DNA from: Deltaproteobacteria bacterium
GTDB lineage: Bacteria > Bdellovibrionota_C > UBA2361 > JANWWW01
DNA length: 46,428 bases
Reading direction: 5' to 3'
Assembly: GCA_025055295.1 (NCBI GenBank)
Contig: JANWWW010000005.1
Span: 1 to 46,428, forward strand
The translations under genes and the position numbers were made by a program. Positions within the stretch are counted from its first letter, which is position 1; each line of letters begins with the position of its first letter. This document shows positions 33,885-42,244 of this stretch, piece after piece. The notes under the pieces are model-generated. The model was not told where the DNA came from and searched no databases. It saw nothing but the letters and a program-made list of their open reading frames with translations.

Positions 33885-34655
33885 ATGAAGACGAATCACA
33901 AATTACTAGAACTTGCGTACACGATTTTGTCTCTGAAATGTCTCTATCCAGATGACTTCGTCAATAGCGTCTTTCAGCGGTTTGTTTCAGCTGTTCTTGA
34001 GACAAAGTCTGACACTTTTCAGATTACACCGTGTGATCTTTGCAAGCTTAGAAAAAGATGCGCAGTTGCAGAGAAAATGCTTGAAATTGACTGGGCAAAC
34101 CGAGTACGAAAATCGGTTTCCCCAAAAAAAAGTCTTTTAAGTTTTCCGTATTATGACAATTACTTATCTCTTGCTTCTTTTGAAATAGGATTGATAAAAA
34201 ACTTTAAAAAGGCTTCGAAAATCATATTTGTCGGCTCAGGACCTTTGCCTTTATCCGGAATTCTGTTAGCAAAAAGCGGTTACGAAGTTTGGCTAATGGA
34301 CCGTTGCCCTTTCGCCTGCTTCCTTGCTGAGAAGCTGTTAACTAAACTTGGAATGATAAAACGTTGTAAAGTTTTGCAGCAGGACGCTTTTAGGTTCTCA
34401 AATTACTCAGATTTCCCAATAATCATACTCGGAGCTTTGGTTGGTCAAGACGAAAAAGAGAAAAACAAACTGTTACAGTCGATACTTTCAAACACTCTCA
34501 AAGGAAGCCTTATTCTTGCAAGAAGCACTTGGGGTGCAAGACGTGTATTTTATCCCGTGGTAAACACGGAGTGGTGTAAGCCATGCGATTTTATTGAAGA
34601 ATTTCGACCAAAAGATCCAAAACTGGTGAACTCTTGCGTGGCATGCATTGTTTAA
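33885..34655 (+). CDS. Nicotianamine synthase-like enzyme, cysteine-rich
   Basis: 256 residues. The core matches nicotianamine synthases and the staphylopine enzyme CntL, which transfer aminocarboxypropyl groups from SAM to build metal chelators. FPYYDNYLSL at 87-96 resembles the family's PYY-x-NY block. IIFVGSGPLPLSGILLA at 113-129 is the SAM-binding signature. ILGALVGQDEKEKNKLL and LARSTWGARRVFYPVV (211-226) are the other family blocks. Unusual cysteines flank the core: C50-x2-C53-x5-C59, C231-x2-C234 and C251-x2-C254, suggesting bound metal or an Fe-S cluster. No opine dehydrogenase, histidine racemase or transporter is adjacent. The Rrf2 gene is upstream and a TerC-type gene is convergent. 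Family fair; product unknown. Confidence 0.7.
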   Translation: MKTNHKLLELAYTILSLKCLYPDDFVNSVFQRFVSAVLETKSDTFQITPCDLCKLRKRCAVAEKMLEIDWANRVRKSVSPKKSLLSFPYYDNYLSLASFEIGLIKNFKKASKIIFVGSGPLPLSGILLAKSGYEVWLMDRCPFACFLAEKLLTKLGMIKRCKVLQQDAFRFSNYSDFPIIILGALVGQDEKEKNKLLQSILSNTLKGSLILARSTWGARRVFYPVVNTEWCKPCDFIEEFRPKDPKLVNSCVACIV

Positions 34656-34663
34656 AGAAATTA

Positions 34664-34696
34664 TTTGTAAAAATTAAACCCCAAAAAATTTACAAA
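34664..34696. terminator. Inverted repeat between convergent genes
   Basis: TTTGTAAA and TTTACAAA form an 8-base perfect stem around a 17-base A-rich loop. It lies just after the stop of the nicotianamine-synthase-like gene and before the end of the convergent terC-like gene, so a two-way terminator is plausible. The stem is AT-rich. Confidence 0.35.
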
Positions 34697-34778
34697 GCCA
34701 TATAGAACAAACCTTTTTCTCCCACATCTAACAGTTTATAATTCAATACTTTCCGAAAAGCCTCTGGATCGGGTTCCA

Positions 34779-35486
34779 TTACGGCTGCGTACCTACAACC
34801 TGATTATAGTGTCCCCTGACCTTTAAATTTATTCCTTCTACTACTGCAGAAAAAGCCATAGCAAAGTAAACATAACCCCTGTCGAAATGTGTTCCAAAGC
34901 CTTCTGCTAAAAGAAGGATTCCAATCATTATTATGAACGCCAGAGCCAACACTTTTATGGTCGGATGGTTCTGGACAACCCTTACAATGAACCCTGAAAA
35001 AAGGACCATGAATACCACCGATGTCACTATAGCTCCAGCCATCACCCAAAAACTGGAGACAAGGCCAACAGCCGTTAAAATTGAGTCGATAGAAAAAACC
35101 ATATCTACCATTGCAACTTGTATCAAAGCCTTGCCAAATGTTAATGTTGGCAAATCGGTTCGCCTAGCGGACTTCATACCTTCGAGCTTTTCATGGATTT
35201 CACGAGTTCCTTTCCAGATTAAAAATAAACCGCCAAATATTAGAATAAAGTCTTTGATTGAGAAATTGAAAACAATCGGATTAGTCAGCTTCATTATATA
35301 ACCCAAAAAAGCAAGTAAAATAAGACGTGTTATTACAGCGAGCAACAGGCCAACCTTTCTCGCCAACTCTACTTGATGGGCTGGGAGTTTACTAGCGACG
35401 ATTGAGATAAAAATAATGTTGTCTATACCAAGTACAATCTCAAGCGCAGTAAGAAGTAAAAAACTTGAAATAAGGTCTAAAGTCAT
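34779..35486 (-). CDS. TerC-family integral membrane protein
   Basis: 235 residues, about seven membrane spans. The two conserved acidic segments of the family are ALEIVLGIDNIIFISI (about 14-29) and VDMVFSIDSILTAVG (about 126-140), with further conserved HPTIKVLALAFIIMIG. This resembles the short TerC/YgdQ type. Relatives are linked to tellurite resistance and, in Bacillus and E. coli, to manganese export and metal loading of exported enzymes. It is six bases after the osmC-like gene and is the last gene of the ruvB-led series. Substrate is not determinable from sequence. Confidence 0.85.
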   Translation of the reverse strand: MTLDLISSFLLLTALEIVLGIDNIIFISIVASKLPAHQVELARKVGLLLAVITRLILLAFLGYIMKLTNPIVFNFSIKDFILIFGGLFLIWKGTREIHEKLEGMKSARRTDLPTLTFGKALIQVAMVDMVFSIDSILTAVGLVSSFWVMAGAIVTSVVFMVLFSGFIVRVVQNHPTIKVLALAFIIMIGILLLAEGFGTHFDRGYVYFAMAFSAVVEGINLKVRGHYNQVVGTQP

Positions 35487-35491
35487 ACTGA

Positions 35492-35917
35492 CTAAGCAAC
35501 TGTTTCAGTCAATTGATCAGAGAACAAATACTCGGTTTTTATTTGAACAGAGGATGATAGAGTTTTCTTAACTGGACAACTTTCAGCCACTCTTATCAAT
35601 TCCTCTTTAATATACTCAAGTGCTACAGGGAAAAACACTTTCAAATTTATTGCTTTAATCTCTCCTTCAGGACCTTTTTGGTATGTGCATTCAAATTTTA
35701 TGTTTTCGAATGATACGTTTAATTTCTTTTCCAGATAAATCGCAACAACAGCCAGCACACAAAGCCCAACCGAGGCGGAGAACACATCACGAGGGTTAGG
35801 GTACTCACCAAGCCCTCCCCACTGCTTATCGACATCACAAAAATTCAGGCAATCGTTTTTTATGCAATAAACTATTCTTTTGTCCTTTGATAACCACCCA
35901 TGAAGCACTTTTTCCAT
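35492..35917 (-). CDS. OsmC/Ohr-family protein
   Basis: 141 residues. The first redox block is GGLGEYPNPRDVFSASVGLCVL with C53. The second is VAESCPVKKTL with C114. These are the two cysteines used by OsmC/Ohr enzymes to reduce organic hydroperoxides with a dithiol partner. The length is typical. The gene lies between the M16C peptidase (53 bases) and terC-like (6 bases). OsmC versus YhfA-like subgroup cannot be decided by eye. Both redox Cys are present, so activity is plausible. Confidence 0.85.
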   Translation of the reverse strand: MEKVLHGWLSKDKRIVYCIKNDCLNFCDVDKQWGGLGEYPNPRDVFSASVGLCVLAVVAIYLEKKLNVSFENIKFECTYQKGPEGEIKAINLKVFFPVALEYIKEELIRVAESCPVKKTLSSSVQIKTEYLFSDQLTETVA

Positions 35918-35970
35918 GACTGAAGAGCTAAAATATAACCTAACTTCTAAGCGTTATCCATACCTTTCAG

Positions 35971-38736
35971 TCATACCTGCTCAATGATCAAAGCGCCCAG
36001 CTTGCTAACATCAGAAGGGCCTATAATCACTTCCCCGTATCGCATGGGTTTGCTAAAAGCTTGTAAAGCATCCACAAACTCTCCTGCAGAGCAACTAAAT
36101 AAAGATTCACGCAGCTTAGCTCTAAAGTCTAGAGGAACATCAAATACCTCATAAAAGACCGCTTTTGAGAGTTCTCCCGCAGGCCCTAGAGGCATATCTA
36201 GTCCTCCCAACATTGACACTGCCGTTCTTTCAATATCCTCGTCGGAGAGCCAATTTAAAAAGTAGTCGGAAGAGAATTTTCTAAACTTTTCAAGACTTTC
36301 CTCGGGTTTGGGATCATCCCACGATGTGAAAACAAAATACTTACCCCAGCCGACCGAAGTTAAGTTACCTCCGTAGGCTCCTCCACGAGTTCTTATTTCG
36401 TTCCATACAAAAGTCTCCGAAACTAATTTTTCGATCAAACCGGTCAAATGTATTATGGGAGTTTCGAGGGCTACTGCTCTACAAGCAGCGCTTACCTGCA
36501 GGTCTAATGGTATTGAATACACTCCGACGGCTTCGTTAAATCGGTCAAAAATTACGGATTCCGATCTCTCACTTTTTGTGAAAGGTGTGAAGCATGCTAC
36601 TTCCCTTGACGTCGTGAACACCAGAGGTTCGTTTTTGGTTACCTTTGTCCATAAATTGTTTAAGAGCCCAACTATGACTTCGGGACTCGTGGCCGTTAAA
36701 TACTTAACCTGCTGAATTCCTCCTAGCAGATCATCAATATTTCCAACGGCGCAAACCCTACTAAGCGCAAACTTTCTGGCAAATCGTGCAGGTACCGCAA
36801 CAATTTGGTTTCTAAGTTCAGTCCGATACTCCCTGAAAAGCTTTGTTACGAGGTCAAAATTTTCAGTTAAACCCAAACCTTCTATCATTTCCTCGAGCAA
36901 TTGGACGCCCGTTTTGAGTTTGTCCTCAAGACAAGTAAAGTCTATGCGAAAAAAACAACGCGCAGCATCGATGGTGTAAGGTGACCCGAAAAAAGGGTAC
37001 GCGTGGACAGTGGCAAAATTTTCAAACAGTTTAAGGCTTAACTCGTACGGTGAACTTTTTTTTGTTCCAACTTGTGTAAAAACCTCTCCCAGAAAAGAAA
37101 GCAACTGTATCTCTTCAAAAAAGTCAATTGGGTAAAGCAGACTTGTGTAAATCAGGCCATTGGTATCCGTGCGGTAGAAAAAAATGTTATCCTGAATTTT
37201 TTCGCACCGATAGCTCTTACCCTGACGCGGAAAATTGGCTCTTCTTAGACTAGGCACTACGGATACATCCTCGTCAATGGTGGAGTGATATATTTCGAGG
37301 CGTCTGTTTATGTCCTCAAGAGCTTTAAGCGAATGTTGCTCCAGAATCTCCCGAGACCTAGCTTTTTCTTTTTCCAGAAACTTAAGTGAATAACTTTCAT
37401 CAGGTCGCAAATCAATAACCGCAAAAGTGTCGGTGTTAAAAAGCTTGCGTCGAAATTCGTCGACAGAAGCAAATACTTCCTCAAAAGGTTTACCGAGGAA
37501 GGATGTTATTTCGTTAAGAACTTTGTCAATCCCCAATCCAAATGGCAAGAAAGGGCAGGTTTTTAGAACAATTTGGATCCCTCTGTCGGGATTATTAAGG
37601 AATTTTTCAATAAAACTAGCTTTAAAATTTTCGTAAACCGGGAATAAAAGTTTTTCGGAAAATTTTTCAGAGAGCACATTTAAAACCACCTCCTCAAAAT
37701 CACCTAGTCTTTGGCTTTTGGTGTCATCTATATCCTGATAACCAACGGTAAATAGGTTGCCAAAGGGAAAGTTTAGGGTTCCCGTTTTTATAACTTTCTC
37801 GGCAATATCTAGTTCTCTCATTCGTTCAAGCAACGGAGAGGTCGCGAATCCTAGAAGGCAAGCGTCCAACAAATCAGTCACGACAAAATTTTCAGCTTCA
37901 GATGCAAATCTTGCCAAAGCGTACCATCTTTTATCACTCGGCTTCGATTTTTGAAAAGTTGCGACAATATTTTTTGGATTAATTCTTGATGGTCTATCGT
38001 CAGTTACTCTGATGCCATCTGTCTTATCAGTTGTGTTAATCAGTTCTTCAAAAATTTCAACCAATTTTTCAAATTCATAACTACCGAAAGTTAGTATCCT
38101 AAGGTTTTGCAAGGTGTAGTTTTTTTTATGGAAATTAACTAATTCTTCATAACTTAACTCCAGTATTTCTTCAGGATCACCACCCGAGTCCAAAACATAA
38201 TGCGAATTTTCAAAAAAGGCTTCATGCACCGCTCTGGCAAAAATAGTGTAAGGTTCGCTGTAATAGCCTTTCATTTCATTGTAAACAACTCCCTGAAACT
38301 TGACTGAATTACTTTCTATTACCGGGTGTATCCCTTGAGTCCAGAAAGCTTCCTCTTGCAGCAAAGGGTTAAAAACGCTATCCCAGTAGACGTTCACCAA
38401 GTTAACAAAATCCGCAAAAACAAAGCTGGACGCTGGAAAAGCCGTTAGGTTGTGGAAGGTTATTGCGTTTAAAAATGTCTGAACCGAACTTCTAAGAAGA
38501 ACCGCAAACGGATCCTTGAGGGGAAATTTTTTTGAACCGCAAAGAACGGTATGTTCAAGAATATGAGGTATACCTTTGGAGTTTTCAGGTATGGTGACAA
38601 AACATAAGGCGAATGTTTGATTCATGCATGAGGGATCTTTGACAATTTCCAGAGTTGAGCCAAATTTCGTGTGTGTATATGACCTATATTCAATGTTATT
38701 TAAAAACAATTTACTGCTGGTCAACTCAAATGACAT
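35971..38736 (-). CDS. M16C-family zinc metallopeptidase (presequence protease-like)
   Basis: 921 residues. The inverted zinc motif HILEH is at 58-62, and the third ligand is E154 in VVYNEMKG. The LCGSKKFPLKDPF and MKGYYSEP segments are typical of PreP/Cym1-type M16C enzymes, which close as a clamshell around unfolded peptides and degrade them. The C-terminal half (about 500-921) is the catalytically inert partner half with an R-x-x-GGAYGG-type segment (IRTRGGAYGGNLTSVG) for substrate binding. No signal peptide is seen, so a cytoplasmic peptide-clearing role is likely. The start is 12 bases after the ntrY-like gene. Confidence 0.9.
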   Translation of the reverse strand: MSFELTSSKLFLNNIEYRSYTHTKFGSTLEIVKDPSCMNQTFALCFVTIPENSKGIPHILEHTVLCGSKKFPLKDPFAVLLRSSVQTFLNAITFHNLTAFPASSFVFADFVNLVNVYWDSVFNPLLQEEAFWTQGIHPVIESNSVKFQGVVYNEMKGYYSEPYTIFARAVHEAFFENSHYVLDSGGDPEEILELSYEELVNFHKKNYTLQNLRILTFGSYEFEKLVEIFEELINTTDKTDGIRVTDDRPSRINPKNIVATFQKSKPSDKRWYALARFASEAENFVVTDLLDACLLGFATSPLLERMRELDIAEKVIKTGTLNFPFGNLFTVGYQDIDDTKSQRLGDFEEVVLNVLSEKFSEKLLFPVYENFKASFIEKFLNNPDRGIQIVLKTCPFLPFGLGIDKVLNEITSFLGKPFEEVFASVDEFRRKLFNTDTFAVIDLRPDESYSLKFLEKEKARSREILEQHSLKALEDINRRLEIYHSTIDEDVSVVPSLRRANFPRQGKSYRCEKIQDNIFFYRTDTNGLIYTSLLYPIDFFEEIQLLSFLGEVFTQVGTKKSSPYELSLKLFENFATVHAYPFFGSPYTIDAARCFFRIDFTCLEDKLKTGVQLLEEMIEGLGLTENFDLVTKLFREYRTELRNQIVAVPARFARKFALSRVCAVGNIDDLLGGIQQVKYLTATSPEVIVGLLNNLWTKVTKNEPLVFTTSREVACFTPFTKSERSESVIFDRFNEAVGVYSIPLDLQVSAACRAVALETPIIHLTGLIEKLVSETFVWNEIRTRGGAYGGNLTSVGWGKYFVFTSWDDPKPEESLEKFRKFSSDYFLNWLSDEDIERTAVSMLGGLDMPLGPAGELSKAVFYEVFDVPLDFRAKLRESLFSCSAGEFVDALQAFSKPMRYGEVIIGPSDVSKLGALIIEQV

Positions 38737-38748
38737 GAAGCTTTTAAG

Positions 38749-40587
38749 TTAAACATTCGGCCTTAATTTATCAAGACTTTTGGGAAAAGCTAAGCAAAAA
38801 CAAGTGTTTTCCTCAGTCGATTCTACAAGCCTTATTTCGCCCCGCATCGACGCCATAAGTATCTTAGTTAAATACAGACCAAGACCGGTGCCACCTGCAC
38901 TTGTTGTAAAATAAGGCTCAAATATTTTTTCACGAAGTTCCAAGGGTATCTGTGCACCTCGATTGTAAATGTAAGCGTAAATAAAACTTGAATCCTCGGT
39001 TAAAACCACTTTGACCTGCGATCCATCAGTTGCATGGTTAAAGGCATTTTCTAAAACATTCTTAAAGGCAATGCTTAAAACTGTACGATCTGACACCACC
39101 TCGTTGCTAGTCAATTTGCTAACCGCGGTAAAATCTACATTCTTTGACACAGGCTTTACTGCCTGAGAAACCTCAAATAAAAGATCACAAATGTCAAAAG
39201 ACGATAGCTGAATGTTCTGTAGTTTAACATCTGAAAACAACCGAACAAGCAACCTTTTGAACTCAACAATCTGATTAAGAATAGACTCAAGCTCAATCTT
39301 TAAAGATACGGTTTCCGTTGAGTCCCTCAAAGCTTTCAATTTTTCTTCTATCGGCATTAGCGGATTCCTGACTTCATGGGCAAGTCTTGACAATAAATCT
39401 CTTAAAAAAATGTTCCTTTCTTCCTGAACAAGATTTGTTACATCTCGCAAAGCGACAACACACTTTGTTTTTTCAGGATTTAAAATTGTCACGAAGACTG
39501 AAAATAAAGTTTCGCGAAATTGAGCTATTTTCGAGCCGGTCGCTGGAAATGTCTGAAATTTCTGAAACGATTGTTCCACTACCTCCTGTATTTGTCCTAG
39601 TAGCCAGTCAATAGAAAGGCTTTTTCTTAATCCGGAAAAGAACACATTCTGGTAAACGATTTTGGTGTTTTCAATTATTGCTATTGCGACCCCGCAATTG
39701 TTTAAAACGGCCTGTAATTCTGATGACTTATCCTTTAATTCCTTTACCGTCGATTGTAATGTTAAAACCATCGAGTTGAATTTTTTCGAGACTAAGTAAA
39801 ATTCAGGAGGTTGCCTTGATTCTTCAAGCCTAAAAGAAAAATTACCTCTGCTTACTTCGTCTATGCCTTTGACTATTCGATTGAAAAAACTTGTAAAATT
39901 CCTTCCCAGAAAAACTCCTAACCATAGAGCGGAAAATAAGGACAATAGAACCACGAATGCAAGGTTTGCCGTTAAATGTCGGACAACCGACCGCTTTTCC
40001 TTAAGATAGTCTGCTATGGCATCCTGTTGTCTTTTAAGCTTGAGATAATTCTGAGCTAAGCTGTCGTCAATCCTTAAGATTAACAAATGGTTTCTGCTTG
40101 GGTAAACAAAAAAAAGCTTTGACTCGTAAAAAGCCAGTCTTGACGATGAACCCGTAAACCTTTTTTTAACCGCAAGAAATTGTTTTGAACAGTTGCCAAA
40201 AGCTTTAGAAGTCATTGAAATTAAACACGTATCAGGAGAGAGATTTTTTGTTTTTACGTTCTTCCTGAATTTTAACTTAAACGATCTAATTTTTTTATTT
40301 ATTTCTTTTTCAAAGTAAGCCACAGATCCTTCGATATTTACCAAATCAGCTTTGGTTACAAGGGAGTCTAAAACCAAGTTAAAGACTAGTATTGTAAAAA
40401 CTGTAATGGCGCAGATAGGGGTAATTAATGAAAAGAAAAATATCAAAAAAAGCTTCCATGTGATTCTTCGCGCAAACCATAATTTTTCGCGCCAAAGATA
40501 CTTTATAAAGTTTCTAACCAGAAGAAGCACTAGGCCAGCAGAGACTAGGATCAGCAAGGTAATAGTCAGTGAGGTCGGGAGGGTCAT
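38749..40587 (-). CDS. NtrY-like membrane histidine kinase
   Basis: 612 residues. Two N-terminal membrane spans (about 8-26 and 43-75), an extracytoplasmic part (about 76-200), a third span (205-228), then HAMP (about 228-285) and a PAS-like region. The phosphoacceptor is H404 in RLAHEVRNPL. The ATPase part has VLENAFNHAT (N box) and GGTGLGLYLTK (G2). In the G1 box the usual Asp is replaced (YIYNRGAQIP). The overall layout is that of NtrY. No NtrX response regulator is adjacent. The DUF4390-like gene directly upstream is the usual NtrY neighbour. Partner and signal are unknown. Confidence 0.8.
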   Translation of the reverse strand: MTLPTSLTITLLILVSAGLVLLLVRNFIKYLWREKLWFARRITWKLFLIFFFSLITPICAITVFTILVFNLVLDSLVTKADLVNIEGSVAYFEKEINKKIRSFKLKFRKNVKTKNLSPDTCLISMTSKAFGNCSKQFLAVKKRFTGSSSRLAFYESKLFFVYPSRNHLLILRIDDSLAQNYLKLKRQQDAIADYLKEKRSVVRHLTANLAFVVLLSLFSALWLGVFLGRNFTSFFNRIVKGIDEVSRGNFSFRLEESRQPPEFYLVSKKFNSMVLTLQSTVKELKDKSSELQAVLNNCGVAIAIIENTKIVYQNVFFSGLRKSLSIDWLLGQIQEVVEQSFQKFQTFPATGSKIAQFRETLFSVFVTILNPEKTKCVVALRDVTNLVQEERNIFLRDLLSRLAHEVRNPLMPIEEKLKALRDSTETVSLKIELESILNQIVEFKRLLVRLFSDVKLQNIQLSSFDICDLLFEVSQAVKPVSKNVDFTAVSKLTSNEVVSDRTVLSIAFKNVLENAFNHATDGSQVKVVLTEDSSFIYAYIYNRGAQIPLELREKIFEPYFTTSAGGTGLGLYLTKILMASMRGEIRLVESTEENTCFCLAFPKSLDKLRPNV

Positions 40588-41106
40588 TTACCTCTGCCTC
40601 AGTTGATATTCCTCCCAGCCGTAAGATTTTCTCTTGAAAAACTGACTTCCAAGAAAGAACAAAAACTTGCTGGCAAAAGACGCGTAAGGTTTTACACATC
40701 GAACTTCAGCTTTAATCTGAATGGAAGTAGCCTCTGCATTCGGCTGAATGTACGCGGGACTTAAAAAATCATTTAAAGCTTCTGACAAGTTCGAATAGAG
40801 AAGAGTTATGCCCGGAAGTTTGTCGCCTTTAATGTCTTCAGAAATTGAGATCTTGCCATCACTTTCGCTCACCTTCAAATCCCGTGATAATACAAATTCG
40901 CGGGAGCATCTGTTTTTTAACCCTCTTTTTGTACACAAAAGATACCGAAACAGTAAAGACACATTTTTAACGCGTTCAATGCATTCTCTTGCAACTTGCT
41001 CTGTTTGAAACCATATTTCAAGTCTGGTCCTGTTTGAATCAGCCCAATTTAATTTCAAAACATCAGAATATAAAAAACCAAAAAAAACCAACAAAAATGT
41101 TCTCAT
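40588..41106 (-). CDS. DUF4390-like exported protein upstream of the NtrY-like kinase
   Basis: The frame opens at 41160, but ATG 41106 overlaps the ruvB stop as ATGA and begins a good signal peptide (MRTFLLVFFGFLYSDVL), so I choose it (172 residues). The mature part is beta-rich, with LEIWFQTEQVARECIERVKN and a late IQIKAEVRCVKP strand. DUF4390 proteins are short exported proteins encoded beside ntrY in proteobacteria. The resemblance rests on size, signal peptide and position, with weak sequence similarity as I recall the family. It ends one base before the kinase starts. Confidence 0.5.
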   Translation of the reverse strand: MRTFLLVFFGFLYSDVLKLNWADSNRTRLEIWFQTEQVARECIERVKNVSLLFRYLLCTKRGLKNRCSREFVLSRDLKVSESDGKISISEDIKGDKLPGITLLYSNLSEALNDFLSPAYIQPNAEATSIQIKAEVRCVKPYASFASKFLFFLGSQFFKRKSYGWEEYQLRQR

Positions 41107-42098
41107 GAGAACAAAGTTTTTGACCTTGTCACCAAGTTTTTGCCCTTTTCTGTAAGGCACCGTCCTTTTTTTGTTCGGATAATCAGCCCCTTTTGCAAAA
41201 GGAACGGTTCCACTACATCCTCAAGAGAATCTTCCGGCTCCCCTGTTGACGCAGAGATCGATGAAAGACCAGCCGGACCTCCCCTAAAGTTGTAAAAAAG
41301 TGTCTCTAATACCTTTCTGTCAAGCCAGTCAAGGCCATTTTCATCAATTTGAAGCATCGAGCATACATCATTTGCAATTTTTTCCGTTATTAGCGATACC
41401 CCTGTAACCAATGCAAGGTCACTGGCGCGTTTTAAGAGGCGATTTGCGATTCTGGGTGTTCCACGCGACCTTGAGGCAAGAATATGAGCTGCAGAGTCTT
41501 CGATCTCAATTTCGAGTTTTTTTGCGGATTGAAGAATTATCTGGCATAGGTCAGCATCTGAGTAATAATCAAGCCTTAAAATAATTCCGAATCTGTCGCG
41601 TAAAGGAGACGAAAGCAGTCCTGTCCTGGTTGTAGCGCCAATTAAAGTGAAAGGTTTGAGATTTAATTCAATCGTCTTGGCAAAAAGGCCTTGACCGGTG
41701 ACAATGTGTAGCCTGAAGTCTTCCATAGCAGAATAGAGAATTTCCTCAACTGGCTTGGGCGTTCTATGAATCTCGTCGATGAACAGTATTTCGTTCTGTT
41801 CTAAACTATTTAAAATTGCCGCCAGATCGAAGGGTTTTTCTAGCGCCGGACCTGTGGTCGAGGTGAGTTTTACTCCAAGCTCGCGCGCAACTATCTTGGC
41901 AAGACTAGTTTTGCCAAGACCCGGCGGCCCATACAATAGAACATGGTCAACCGGTTGAGATCTTATTTTTGAGGCTGAAACCGCAGTTTTCAGGTTAAGC
42001 TTGACATTTTCCTGACCAATGAATTCGTCAAAATTAGTTGGTCTGAGAATATTTATAACTTCCTCTGTTTCAGAGTCAAAAGATTTATCAAGGGACAT
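41103..42098 (-). CDS. ruvB: Holliday junction branch migration ATPase RuvB
   Basis: A hexameric AAA+ motor that works with RuvA and RuvC on Holliday junctions. The N-terminal LRPTNFDEFIGQENVKLNL, Walker A YGPPGLGKTSLAK, STTGPALEKPFDLAAIL, Walker B ILFIDEIHR and the sensor-1 region IGATTRTGLLSSPLRDRFG are all standard. The C-terminal winged helix ends QKGLIIRTKKGRCLTEKG. ATG 42098 is chosen because AGGTGA stands six bases upstream; GTG 42107 is in frame but sits inside that signal. This gives 331 residues, typical. It begins 12 bases after the tRNA-Thr gene on the same strand. ruvA and ruvC are not in the window. Confidence 0.95.
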   Translation of the reverse strand: MSLDKSFDSETEEVINILRPTNFDEFIGQENVKLNLKTAVSASKIRSQPVDHVLLYGPPGLGKTSLAKIVARELGVKLTSTTGPALEKPFDLAAILNSLEQNEILFIDEIHRTPKPVEEILYSAMEDFRLHIVTGQGLFAKTIELNLKPFTLIGATTRTGLLSSPLRDRFGIILRLDYYSDADLCQIILQSAKKLEIEIEDSAAHILASRSRGTPRIANRLLKRASDLALVTGVSLITEKIANDVCSMLQIDENGLDWLDRKVLETLFYNFRGGPAGLSSISASTGEPEDSLEDVVEPFLLQKGLIIRTKKGRCLTEKGKNLVTRSKTLFS

Positions 42099-42109
42099 GC
42101 TGATCACCT

Positions 42110-42181
42110 AGCTGGCAGAGGGACTCGAACCCACAGCCTGCTGATTACAAATCAGCTGCTCTACCGTTGAGCTATGCCAGC
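42110..42181 (-). tRNA. tRNA-Thr, anticodon UGU
   Basis: Minus strand. The acceptor arms GCTGGCA/TGCCAGC pair over seven bases. The D stem is GCTC/GAGC, the anticodon stem GCTGA/TCAGC with loop TTTGTAA (anticodon TGT, reading ACA), and the variable loop has five bases. The T arm is GTGGG-TTCGAGT-CCCTC, with one T-T mismatch at positions 50/64. The discriminator base is T (42110) and no CCA is encoded. ruvB follows at once on the same strand. Confidence 0.93.
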
Positions 42182-42191
42182 GATTTGAAAA

Positions 42192-42220
42192 ATTTTACCA
42201 GATCGCAAGAATTTGAGCAA
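42192..42220 (-). promoter_or_regulatory. tRNA-Thr promoter
   Basis: Minus strand TTGCTC, 17 bases, TAAAAT within TGGTAAAAT, ending ten bases before the mature tRNA 5' end. It probably also drives ruvB and the genes after it. Confidence 0.55.
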
Positions 42221-42226
42221 AATTAA

Positions 42227-42235
42227 TGGTATACT
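42227..42235 (+). promoter_or_regulatory. Extended -10 of rmlA
   Basis: TGGTATACT, an extended -10 box, ends nine bases before the rmlA ATG. No Shine-Dalgarno sequence is present, so a nearly leaderless transcript is predicted. Confidence 0.5.
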
Positions 42236-42244
42236 CCAAAACAA

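Noticed and set aside
34804-35301. Long frames overlapping terC on both strands
   Set aside because: Frame shadows of a clearly conserved membrane protein gene.
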